From: Caenimonas soli
GTDB taxonomy: Bacteria > Pseudomonadota > Gammaproteobacteria > Burkholderiales > Burkholderiaceae_C
Length of the DNA stretch: 64,000 bases
Assembly (NCBI RefSeq): GCF_013155545.1
Contig: NZ_JABJVV010000023.1
Span: 1 to 64,000, forward strand
Direction of reading: 5' to 3'
Position 1 is the first letter of the stretch, and each line of letters begins with the position of its first letter. A program made the translations under genes and the position numbers. Positions 57,579-64,000 of this stretch are shown piece after piece. The notes beneath the pieces are model-generated. The model saw only the letters and a list, made by a program, of their open reading frames with translations. It did no database searches and was not told the origin of the DNA.

Positions 57579-58565
57579 ATGACGACACGCCGTGAATTCG
57601 TGCAGCGATCCGCCGCCCTTGCCGCCCTCGGCGCGGCCGGCGTGCCGCTGGGGGCCCAGGCCCAGAACCTCGAGCTGGCCAAGATCCTCTGCGGCTTCCC
57701 GCCCGGCGGTACCAGCGACGCGATCTCGCGCCGCATCGCCGACAAGCTGCGCGGCGGCTACGCCACCAACGTGGTCGTCGAAAACAAGCCGGGTGCCGGC
57801 GGGCAGATCGCGGTCACCACGCTGAGGGACAGTCCCGCCGACGGCAGCACCATGCTGCTGACGCCTTCGTCGATGTTGTCGATCTACCCGTTCACGTATC
57901 CCAAGCTCCCGTACAAGCCATTGGAAGACCTGCAGCCGGTGTCGCTGGCCTGCACCTTCAACCACGGCTTTGGCGTGGGGCCCGCCGTGCCGGAATCCGT
58001 GAAGGACTTCAAGGGCTTCCTGGCCTGGGCGAAAGCCAACCCCGAGAAGGCGAACTACGGCTCGCCCGCGGCTGGGTCCATGCCGCACATGGTCGCCGCC
58101 CTGGCGTCGATACTCTCCGGCGTGCCACTCAAGCACATCCCCTATCGCGGCTCCGCACCAGGCATCCAGGACTTGCTCGGAGGACAGATCGCCGCGATGT
58201 GCTCGCCCATCGGCGACTACCTGCCCTACATCAAGACGGGCAAGCTGCGCGTCTTGGCGATCTCGGGCGTCAACCGCAGCCAGTTCGTTGCCGATGTACC
58301 CACGTTCCGCCAGCAGGGCCTGCCGATCACCGTGCGCGAGTGGTATGGCCTGTTCCTGCCGGGCAAGGCCAGCGCGCAGACCGCGCGCCGCGCAGCCGCC
58401 TACGTGCAGACCGCGCTGTCGCAGCCGGATGTCGTGACCAGCATGGCCCAGTTCGGCATGGAGGTGCAGTCCTCCTCGCCGCAAGTCCTCGGGGACCTGC
58501 TGAAGGCCGACGCCGACGAATGGCGCAGGTTGATCAAGCAGATCGGCTTTACAGCAGAATCTTGA
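57579..58565 (+). CDS. Tripartite tricarboxylate transporter substrate-binding protein (Bug), first of a tandem pair
   Basis: The 328-aa protein opens with a twin-Arg signal (MTTRREFVQRSAALAALGAA), so it is probably exported folded by Tat. Bug landmarks are CGFPPGGTSDAISRRIADKL, VVVENKPGAGGQIAVTTLRD, YGSPAAGSMPHMVAALASIL and HIPYRGSAPGIQDLLGGQIA. It is followed by a clear paralog of equal length. The cluster context suggests an aromatic acid ligand, for which Bug proteins with aromatic ligands are known. GAGGAGA precedes the ATG. Confidence 0.92.
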   Translation: MTTRREFVQRSAALAALGAAGVPLGAQAQNLELAKILCGFPPGGTSDAISRRIADKLRGGYATNVVVENKPGAGGQIAVTTLRDSPADGSTMLLTPSSMLSIYPFTYPKLPYKPLEDLQPVSLACTFNHGFGVGPAVPESVKDFKGFLAWAKANPEKANYGSPAAGSMPHMVAALASILSGVPLKHIPYRGSAPGIQDLLGGQIAAMCSPIGDYLPYIKTGKLRVLAISGVNRSQFVADVPTFRQQGLPITVREWYGLFLPGKASAQTARRAAAYVQTALSQPDVVTSMAQFGMEVQSSSPQVLGDLLKADADEWRRLIKQIGFTAES

Positions 58566-58597
58566 CCGTCACGTTCGAAAACAAGCAGGAGACTTTC

Positions 58598-59587
58598 ATG
58601 ACCACCCGCCGTCACTTCGTGCAATCCGCTGCATCGCTCGCCGCATTCGGCGCCTTTCCCCTCGCCGCATTTGCGCAGGCCTTCGAGGCGGTGAAAATCA
58701 TCAACGGCTTCCCGGCCGGCGGCACCGCCGACAGCACCAGCCGCCGCGTCGCCGAAAAAATCGGTGGTACCGCTTACGCCAGGAACGCGGGCGTGGTGGA
58801 GAACAAGCCCGGCGCCGGCGGCCGCATCGCCTGCGAAGTGGTCAAGGGCGCGCCGCCGGATGGCGCGACGCTGCTGCTCACGCCCTACTCCTGCATGTCG
58901 ATCTACCCGCACATCTACAGCAAGCTCAGCTACGACCCGTTCAAGGACTTCGTTCCGGTGTCCATGGGCGCGGTGATGACGCATGCATTGACGGTGGGCC
59001 CGCTGGTACCGGCCAGCGTGAAGACCGTCAAGGACTACCTGGCCTGGGCCAAGGCCAACCCCAAGGATGCGAGCTATGGCTCGCCGGCCGCCGGCTCGAC
59101 GCCGCATTTCCTGGCCGCGCTGCTGGGCATCAACAACGGCGTGGAACTCAAGCACGTGCCGTATCGCGGATCGCTGCCGGCCGTGGCCGACCTGATCGGC
59201 GGGACGCTTGCTTCGACTTCGACGCCCACCGGCGATGCCTTGGCCAATCACAGGGCCGGCAAGATCCGCATCATCGCGACTTCCGGCGCCCAGCGCACAC
59301 CCTTCACCCCCGAAGTGGCCACGTACGCCGAGCAGGGGTTCGCGGAGCTGACCACGGAGGAATGGTTCGGCTTCTACGCACCCGCACGCACGCCGGCCAA
59401 CGTCGTGGCCAACGCCAACGCGGCGATCAACGCCGCGCTCAAGGACAAGGGCGTCATCGATTCGCTGGCCGTCATGGGCCTGGTGGCCCAGGGTTCGACG
59501 CCGGCCGAAATGGAAAAGAGCCAGAAGGACGAGCACACCCGCTGGGGCCCGCTCGTCAAGAAGGTCGGGTTCACGGCAGAATCGTGA
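58598..59587 (+). CDS. Tripartite tricarboxylate transporter substrate-binding protein (Bug), second of a tandem pair
   Basis: The 329-aa paralog of the preceding protein shows matching signal (MTTRRHFVQSAASLAAFGAF), INGFPAGGTADSTSRRVAEK, VVENKPGAGGRIACEVVKG, YGSPAAGSTPHFLAALLGI, HVPYRGSLPAVADLIGGTLA and the same KKVGFTAES ending (IKQIGFTAES in the first). A tandem duplication with later divergence is likely. The two may bind different hydroxycinnamates. No TctAB genes are present. Confidence 0.92.
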   Translation: MTTRRHFVQSAASLAAFGAFPLAAFAQAFEAVKIINGFPAGGTADSTSRRVAEKIGGTAYARNAGVVENKPGAGGRIACEVVKGAPPDGATLLLTPYSCMSIYPHIYSKLSYDPFKDFVPVSMGAVMTHALTVGPLVPASVKTVKDYLAWAKANPKDASYGSPAAGSTPHFLAALLGINNGVELKHVPYRGSLPAVADLIGGTLASTSTPTGDALANHRAGKIRIIATSGAQRTPFTPEVATYAEQGFAELTTEEWFGFYAPARTPANVVANANAAINAALKDKGVIDSLAVMGLVAQGSTPAEMEKSQKDEHTRWGPLVKKVGFTAES

Positions 59588-59597
59588 TCTCCAACGC

Positions 59598-60050
59598 ATG
59601 ACGATCAAATCCGCCCCCGCCGTCGATCAGGTCGATACCAGCTACCTGGAAGGCCTGATCGGCTACAACGCGCGGCGGGCGGCGTTGTCCGTCATCGAGG
59701 TGTTCCTCGAACGCATGGCAATCTACGACCTGCGGCCGGTGGACTTTTCGGTGCTGTCCCTCATCACGCACAACCCGGGCATCACCTCCCGCCAGTTGTG
59801 CAGCACCCTGGGCATCCTGCCGCCGAACCTGGTGGGGATGATCAACGCGCTCGAAAAACGCGAACTGATCCAGCGCCAGCCCCATCCGCGGGATGGCCGG
59901 GCGACGGGCCTGCACCTGACCGCGAAAGGCCAAAAGCTCATGCGCGATGCCGAGCGCACCGCGGCCGAACTGGAAGCGGAAGTCGCCGCACGGCTGTCCG
60001 CCAGCGAAGCCAGGACGCTGATCAGGCTGCTGAAAAAAATCTACCTATAG
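59598..60050 (+). CDS. MarR-family regulator (CouR-like role)
   Basis: The 150-aa winged-helix protein has DLRPVDFSVLSLITHNPGIT, the recognition helix SRQLCSTLGILPPNLVGMINALEKRELI and the wing RQPHPRDGRATGLHLTAKGQ. It starts ten bases after the second Bug gene. In Rhodococcus the cou genes are repressed by the MarR protein CouR, released by hydroxycinnamoyl-CoA. The palindrome at the amidohydrolase/crotonase divide is its likely target. Confidence 0.9.
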   Translation: MTIKSAPAVDQVDTSYLEGLIGYNARRAALSVIEVFLERMAIYDLRPVDFSVLSLITHNPGITSRQLCSTLGILPPNLVGMINALEKRELIQRQPHPRDGRATGLHLTAKGQKLMRDAERTAAELEAEVAARLSASEARTLIRLLKKIYL

Positions 60051-60151
60051 GGATTCCCTTAGTCGAACTTGCTATTGTTTGTATAGCAGGAAGTGCGTAC
60101 ACTCCGTTCCCCGCCGTCCAAAAATAACACCGGCCCCGAGGAGTACAGCGC

Positions 60152-60460
60152 ATGAGTTCGAAGGAGAATGCTGCCATCAGCCAGCTGCTGGGGCTGCTGG
60201 AGTCGCGCTATGCCATACGCGTGCTGTGGGCACTGCGGGATGGCCACGCGCAGACTTTTCGCCTGCTGCAAGACAGCGTGGGCGGCATCACGCCGAACAC
60301 GCTCAATACTCGCATCAAGGAATTGCGCGAAGCCGGCCTGGTCAACCACGGCAGCGACGGCTACATCGTCACCCCCACCGGCTCCGACCTGCTCAAACGC
60401 ATGAACGATCTGCCGGCTTTCGCTTCCAAATGGGTGGCAAGCCAGGCCAAGAAGAAGTAG
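60152..60460 (+). CDS. HxlR-family-like winged-helix regulator
   Basis: The 102-aa protein reads LLGLLESRYAIRVLWALRDG, TFRLLQDSVGGITPNTLNTRIKELREAGL and then YIVTPTGSDLLKR, the HxlR winged-helix pattern. It lacks the usual N-terminal Cys. AAGGAGAATG lies inside the coding start; the initiating ATG follows a GAGGAG site. The FKBP gene lies 36 bp downstream and may be in the same transcript. A paralog occurs about 1.3 kb further on. Confidence 0.85.
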   Translation: MSSKENAAISQLLGLLESRYAIRVLWALRDGHAQTFRLLQDSVGGITPNTLNTRIKELREAGLVNHGSDGYIVTPTGSDLLKRMNDLPAFASKWVASQAKKK

Positions 60461-60496
60461 TCTCACCCCTCATTTTTTAAAAGCAAAGGACATCCC

Positions 60497-60847
60497 ATGA
60501 TCACCACCCCTTCCGGCCTGCAGTACGAAGACACCACCGTGGGCGGCGGCGCCGAAGCCAAGTCCGGCCAGCACGTGCACGTGCACTACACCGGCTGGCT
60601 CTACACCAATGGTGTGCAGGGAGCGAAGTTCGACTCCAGCGTCGACCGCAACGACCCGTTCGCCTTTTCACTGGGCGCGGGCATGGTGATCAAGGGCTGG
60701 GACGAAGGCGTTGCCGGCATGAAGATCGGCGGCAAGCGCACGCTGATCATTCCTCCGCAACTGGGCTACGGCGCGCGCGGCGCCGGTGGCGTGATCCCGC
60801 CGAACGCCACGCTCAAGTTCGACGTCGAACTGCTCGACGCGCACTGA
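60497..60847 (+). CDS. FKBP-type peptidyl-prolyl isomerase
   Basis: The 116-aa single-domain FKBP has SGLQYEDTTVGGGAEAKSGQ, VHVHYTGWLYTNGVQGAKFDSS, the active-site VIKGWDEGVAGMKIGGKR, and LIIPPQLGYGARGAGGVIPPNATLKFDVELL. There is no signal peptide, so it is cytoplasmic, and it is about the length of human FKBP12. AAAGGA precedes the ATG. It catalyses prolyl cis-trans isomerisation. Confidence 0.95.
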   Translation: MITTPSGLQYEDTTVGGGAEAKSGQHVHVHYTGWLYTNGVQGAKFDSSVDRNDPFAFSLGAGMVIKGWDEGVAGMKIGGKRTLIIPPQLGYGARGAGGVIPPNATLKFDVELLDAH

Positions 60848-60889
60848 TACCGCCGCCGGCCGCCGCGCCGGGCGGCCCCAAGCAAGGCC

Positions 60890-60938
60890 AGCCCCCTCGG
60901 GGGGCAGCGCAGTACACGGAGTGACAAGCGCGGGGGCT
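60890..60938. repeat. Intergenic C-rich/G-rich inverted repeat of comamonad type
   Basis: AGCCCCC and GGGGGCT pair across 35 bp that contain CTCGGGGGGCAGCGC, a short-hairpin C5-TCG-G6 and a GAGTGACAAGCG segment. Elements of this pattern are common between convergent genes in comamonad genomes and probably act as two-way terminators. It separates the FKBP and RidA genes, which converge on it, and overlaps the RidA stop codon. Confidence 0.6.
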
Positions 60939-61317
60939 AACTTTTGCGGGCGGTCACTTCGATTTCGATGCGCATTCGCGGATCGGCCAGGCCGGCGGAA
61001 ATCATCATGGCCGCCGGCCGCACCTCGCCGAAGTACTTGCGCAACACCGGCCAGCACGACTCGAATTCGTCGGCCTTCGGCACCACATAGGTGACACGCA
61101 CCACGTCTCGCAGACTGGAACCCGCCTGCTCGAGGGCGTGCGATATGTTCTTCATGCACTGCTCGGCCTGGGCCACCACGTCCGGGGCGATGGTCATGCT
61201 GGTGTAATCGAAGCCGGTGGTACCGGAGACAAAAACCCAGTCGCCGTCGACCACGGCGCGCGAATAGCCGATGTCCTGCTCGAACGTGGAACCCGAACTG
61301 ATAAGCCGTCTTGCCAT
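60937..61317 (-). CDS. RidA/YjgF/YER057c family protein
   Basis: The 126-aa protein has RRLISSGSTFEQDIGYSRAV, GDWVFVSGTTGFDY, QAEQCMKNISHALEQAGSSLRDVVRVTYVV and the C-terminal MRIEIEVTAR with the conserved Arg-x-Glu. RidA-type proteins hydrolyse reactive enamines/imines, but some subfamilies act in specific catabolic routes. The start MARRLISS follows a GGAGACA site. It is divergent from an HxlR-type gene across 90 bp. Confidence 0.88.
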   Translation of the reverse strand: MARRLISSGSTFEQDIGYSRAVVDGDWVFVSGTTGFDYTSMTIAPDVVAQAEQCMKNISHALEQAGSSLRDVVRVTYVVPKADEFESCWPVLRKYFGEVRPAAMMISAGLADPRMRIEIEVTARKS

Positions 61318-61407
61318 GGGGATGTCTCCTTGGTTTAGCAAGCGAACTTTAGCGCCCACCTCCTTGCTACATATTCCGTAGCGAAAGTCGCAAGTATCAC
61401 GAGGCGA

Positions 61408-61749
61408 ATGGCTAGAATCGCCGCCATGAGATCGCCTGGTCACCCTCCCCGCCGGCCGGTGCTGGCGCTACTGGACCTGCTCGGGCGACGGGGCACCCTG
61501 CGGCTGCTCTGGGAGCTGCGGGATGGCCATCCGCAGAGTTTCCGGCTGCTGCGTTCCAGCGCGGACGACATCTCGCCGTCGGTCATGAACGGCCGCCTCA
61601 AGGAGCTGCGGGAGGCGGGCCTGGTAGAGCTTGCGGACGCCGGTTATCGCCTCACGCCAACCGGCCACGAGCTCATCAAGTACCTCAAACCTCTTAATCG
61701 CTGGGCCGATGGCTGGGCGGCGGGACTGCCCCCTTCTTTTTTGGGCTGA
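61408..61749 (+). CDS. HxlR-family-like winged-helix regulator, second copy
   Basis: The 113-aa protein has LLDLLGRRGTLRLLWELRDG, SFRLLRSSADDISPSVMNGRLKELREAGL and YRLTPTGHELIKYL. It is clearly paralogous to the regulator at 60.2 kb (LWALRDGHAQTFRLLQ against LWELRDGHPQSFRLLR). A GAGG lies four bases before the ATG. It is divergent from the RidA gene and may regulate it. Its stop lies about 15 bp before the grpE heat-shock promoter. Confidence 0.83.
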   Translation: MARIAAMRSPGHPPRRPVLALLDLLGRRGTLRLLWELRDGHPQSFRLLRSSADDISPSVMNGRLKELREAGLVELADAGYRLTPTGHELIKYLKPLNRWADGWAAGLPPSFLG

Positions 61750-61763
61750 ACCGTTGCCCTTGC

Positions 61764-61789
61764 CTTGAAAAGGGCTTCAGGGCCCCAAG
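61764..61789 (+). promoter_or_regulatory. Sigma-32-type heat-shock promoter of grpE-dnaK
   Basis: CTTGAAA and CCCCAAG are separated by 12 bp, close to the RpoH consensus CTTGAAA-N11-16-CCCCATnT. The site is about 37 bp before the grpE start. Heat-shock control of grpE and dnaK by RpoH is established in proteobacteria. Confidence 0.8.
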
Positions 61790-61825
61790 CTGCTGCGCAG
61801 TCCTCATTCCCAGCTAAGAAAAGAG

Positions 61826-62401
61826 ATGTCAGACACGACCCGGACCGAACCCACCCTCGAGCCCTTTCCCGAGGGCCCCAGCCCCGAGGAAAAAGAAGCG
61901 GCGCAGGCCGCCAACGATGCCGATGCGCTGAACCAGGCCCAGGCCGAATTGGCCGCGCTGCAGGCCAAGAACGCCGAACTCGGCGAGCAACTCCTGCGGG
62001 CCCAGGCCGAGATGCAGAACACCCGCCGCCGCGCCGAGGACGAGATTTCCAAGGCGCGCAAGTTCGCCGTGGAAGGCTTCGCCGAGAGCATGCTCGCGGT
62101 GGTCGACAGCCTGGAGGCGGGCTTGGCCCACAAGGACGCCACGGCCGAACAGATCCGCGAAGGCACGCAGGTCACCCTGCGCCAGCTCAAGAGCGCCCTG
62201 GAGCGCAACAAGGTGATAGAGATCAACCCCGCCGCAGGCGACAAGTTCGATCCGCACCAGCACCAGGCCATCTCGGTGGTGCCCTTACCCCCCGAATCCA
62301 CACAGGATGCCAACACCGTCGTGAACGTCCTGCAGAAGGGCTACCTGATCACCGATCGCGTGCTGCGACCGGCCCTGGTGACCGTGGCGGCGCCCAAATA
62401 G
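61826..62401 (+). CDS. grpE: Nucleotide exchange factor GrpE
   Basis: The 191-aa protein has an acidic, disordered N-terminus (about 1-45), then a long coiled coil ([40 protein letters not shown]) and the C-terminal beta domain with [13 protein letters not shown] and [20 protein letters not shown]. It releases ADP from DnaK. AAGAAAAGAG precedes the ATG weakly. dnaK follows 82 bp downstream, without a terminator between. Confidence 0.97.
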   Translation: MSDTTRTEPTLEPFPEGPSPEEKEAAQAANDADALNQAQAELAALQAKNAELGEQLLRAQAEMQNTRRRAEDEISKARKFAVEGFAESMLAVVDSLEAGLAHKDATAEQIREGTQVTLRQLKSALERNKVIEINPAAGDKFDPHQHQAISVVPLPPESTQDANTVVNVLQKGYLITDRVLRPALVTVAAPK

Positions 62402-62483
62402 AGCTTGAAACCACACAGCTTATCCACAAGTAACACACATCGAATCTGAATTGGCCCGCGGGCCGCAAGCAAGGAGAAGCAAC

Positions 62484-64000
62484 ATGGGAAGAATCATCGG
62501 CATCGACCTCGGCACCACGAACTCGTGCGTGTCCGTGATGGAGGGCAATACGCCCAAGGTCATCGAGAACAGTGAAGGCGCGCGCACCACGCCTTCGATC
62601 GTCGCGTACCAGGAAGACGGCGAAATCCTGGTCGGCGCCTCGGCCAAGCGCCAGGCGGTCACCAACGCCAAGAACACCCTTTATGCGGTCAAGCGCCTGA
62701 TCGGCCGCAAGTTCGAGGAAAAGGAAGTCCAGAAGGACATCCACCTCATGCCCTACAAGATCGTCAAGGCCGACAACGGCGACGCCTGGGTCGAAGTGCG
62801 CGGCAAGAAGCTGGCGCCCCCGCAGATCTCCGCCGAAGTGCTGCGCAAGATGAAGAAGACCGCCGAGGATTACCTGGGCGAGCCCGTGACCGAAGCCGTC
62901 ATCACGGTGCCGGCCTACTTCAACGACAGCCAGCGCCAAGCCACCAAGGACGCCGGCCGCATTGCCGGCCTGGACGTCAAGCGCATCATCAACGAGCCCA
63001 CCGCGGCGGCCCTGGCCTTCGGCCTGGACAAGCAGGAAAAGGGCGACCGCAAGATCGCCGTGTATGACCTGGGCGGCGGTACCTTCGACATCTCCATCAT
63101 CGAGATCGCCGACGTCGACGGCGAGAAGCAGTTCGAAGTGCTCTCCACCAACGGCGACACTTTCCTGGGCGGCGAAGACTTCGACCAGCGCATCATCGAC
63201 CACATCATTGCCGAGTTCAAGAAAGAGCAAGGCGTCGACCTGTCCAAGGACGTGCTGGCCCTGCAGCGCCTGAAGGAAGCCGCCGAAAAGGCCAAGATCG
63301 AGCTGTCCAGCAATTCGCAGACCGACATCAACCTGCCCTACATCACGGCCGACGCCAATGGCCCGCGCCACCTGAACATCAAGCTGACCCGCGCCAAGCT
63401 CGAGTCGCTGGTGGATGAGCTGATCGCACGCACCATCGAGCCCTGCCGCACGGCCATCAAGGACGCCGGCGTGTCCATCAACGACATCCACGACGTGATC
63501 CTGGTGGGCGGCCAGACCCGCATGCCCAAGGTGCAGGAGAAGGTCAAGGAGCTGTTCGGCAAGGAACCGCGCAAGGACGTGAACCCGGACGAAGCCGTCG
63601 CCGTGGGCGCCGCGATCCAGGGCCAGGTGCTGGGCGGCGAGCGCAAGGACGTGCTGCTGCTGGACGTGACGCCGCTGTCGCTGGGTATCGAAACCCTGGG
63701 TGGCGTGATGACCAAGATGATCACCAAGAACACCACGATCCCGACGAAGTTCGCGCAGACCTTCTCGACGGCCGACGACAACCAGCCGGCCGTGACCATC
63801 AAAGTCTTCCAGGGCGAGCGTGACATCGCAGCGGGCAACAAGCTGCTGGGCGAGTTCAACCTGGAAGGCATTCCGCCGGCGCCGCGCGGCCTGCCCCAGA
63901 TCGAGGTGAGCTTCGACATCGACGCCAACGGCATCCTGCACGTGGGCGCCAAGGACAAGGCCACGGGCAAGGAAAACAAGATCACCATCAAGGCCAACTC
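62484..64000 (+). CDS. dnaK: Chaperone DnaK (Hsp70), 3' end beyond the window
   Basis: About 505 codons are present. The ATPase domain starts [20 protein letters not shown] and includes [50 protein letters not shown] and [14 protein letters not shown]. The linker [18 protein letters not shown] leads into the substrate-binding domain, which is cut near residue 505 of an expected 640-650. An AAGGAGAAG site precedes the ATG. With GrpE and a DnaJ (probably just outside the window) it forms the main cytoplasmic folding machine. Confidence 0.98.
   Translation, partial: MGRIIGIDLGTTNSCVSVMEGNTPKVIENSEGARTTPSIVAYQEDGEILVGASAKRQAVTNAKNTLYAVKRLIGRKFEEKEVQKDIHLMPYKIVKADNGDAWVEVRGKKLAPPQISAEVLRKMKKTAEDYLGEPVTEAVITVPAYFNDSQRQATKDAGRIAGLDVKRIINEPTAAALAFGLDKQEKGDRKIAVYDLGGGTFDISIIEIADVDGEKQFEVLSTNGDTFLGGEDFDQRIIDHIIAEFKKEQGVDLSKDVLALQRLKEAAEKAKIELSSNSQTDINLPYITADANGPRHLNIKLTRAKLESLVDELIARTIEPCRTAIKDAGVSINDIHDVILVGGQTRMPKVQEKVKELFGKEPRKDVNPDEAVAVGAAIQGQVLGGERKDVLLLDVTPLSLGIETLGGVMTKMITKNTTIPTKFAQTFSTADDNQPAVTIKVFQGERDIAAGNKLLGEFNLEGIPPAPRGLPQIEVSFDIDANGILHVGAKDKATGKENKITIKAN

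Overview
The window looks like the chromosome of a GC-rich environmental beta-proteobacterium of the order Burkholderiales, probably near the Comamonadaceae/Alcaligenaceae. The reasons are a primary sigma factor with a long Lys/Ala/Pro-rich N-terminus, a phasin gene, many orphan tripartite-tricarboxylate (Bug) binding proteins, and an intergenic C-rich/G-rich inverted repeat of a type I associate with comamonads. No tRNA, rRNA, CRISPR array or prophage was seen.

Layout. 1-1.45 kb: the end of an IS481-family element abutting a complete but frameshifted IS630-family element, both at a CTAG that forms the stop codon of a nitroreductase gene. 1.45-3.6 kb: a tightly overlapped operon (HDAC-like deacetylase, thioesterase, nitroreductase) divergent from phasin phaP; the shared intergenic region carries two near-identical dyads that could be PhaR sites. 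4.5-11.7 kb: patatin lipoprotein, Fe3+-binding protein with a Fur-like site, HSD10-type dehydrogenase with a LiuR-like site, gamma-glutamyltransferase, YihY-type membrane protein and acyl-CoA synthetase. 11.8-16.3 kb: dnaG and rpoD. 16.3-19.7 kb: a small zinc-ribbon protein, a virginiamycin-B-lyase-like beta-propeller, a secreted subtilase and a small secreted Cys-rich protein.

19.7-26.3 kb: a divergent catabolic cluster (Bug protein, class III CoA-transferase, HMG-CoA-lyase-like enzyme / LysR, fused aconitase-family dehydratase, GYD protein), inferred to degrade a branched C5-C6 dicarboxylate such as a citramalate precursor. 26.3-31.1 kb: the prkA-yeaH-spoVR stress operon. 31.3-35.4 kb: two divergent paralogous PAS histidine kinases without response regulators. 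35.4-51.5 kb: sugar-acid catabolism. A GntR repressor with operator-like sites faces uronate dehydrogenase, lactonase, a TRAP transporter and an SDR. A second operon on the opposite strand (DapA-like, GarD-like, enolase-superfamily dehydratase, PdxA-like, Bug) is divergent from a LysR gene. Between them lie a binding-protein/permease fusion and a SemiSWEET.

51.5-53.2 kb: a Na+/H+ antiporter gene with a structured leader sits between two apparent remnants of a chaA-type exchanger gene. 53.2-60.1 kb: amidohydrolase, crotonase, aryl-CoA ligase, SDR, two Bug proteins and a MarR regulator; these match, class by class, the CoA-dependent beta-oxidative hydroxycinnamate (cou) pathway described in Rhodococcus. 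60.1-61.8 kb: two HxlR regulators, an FKBP isomerase and a RidA protein. 61.8-64 kb: grpE behind a sigma-32-like promoter, then dnaK, cut by the window end.

Functions are inferred by reading the translated proteins; no database search was run.
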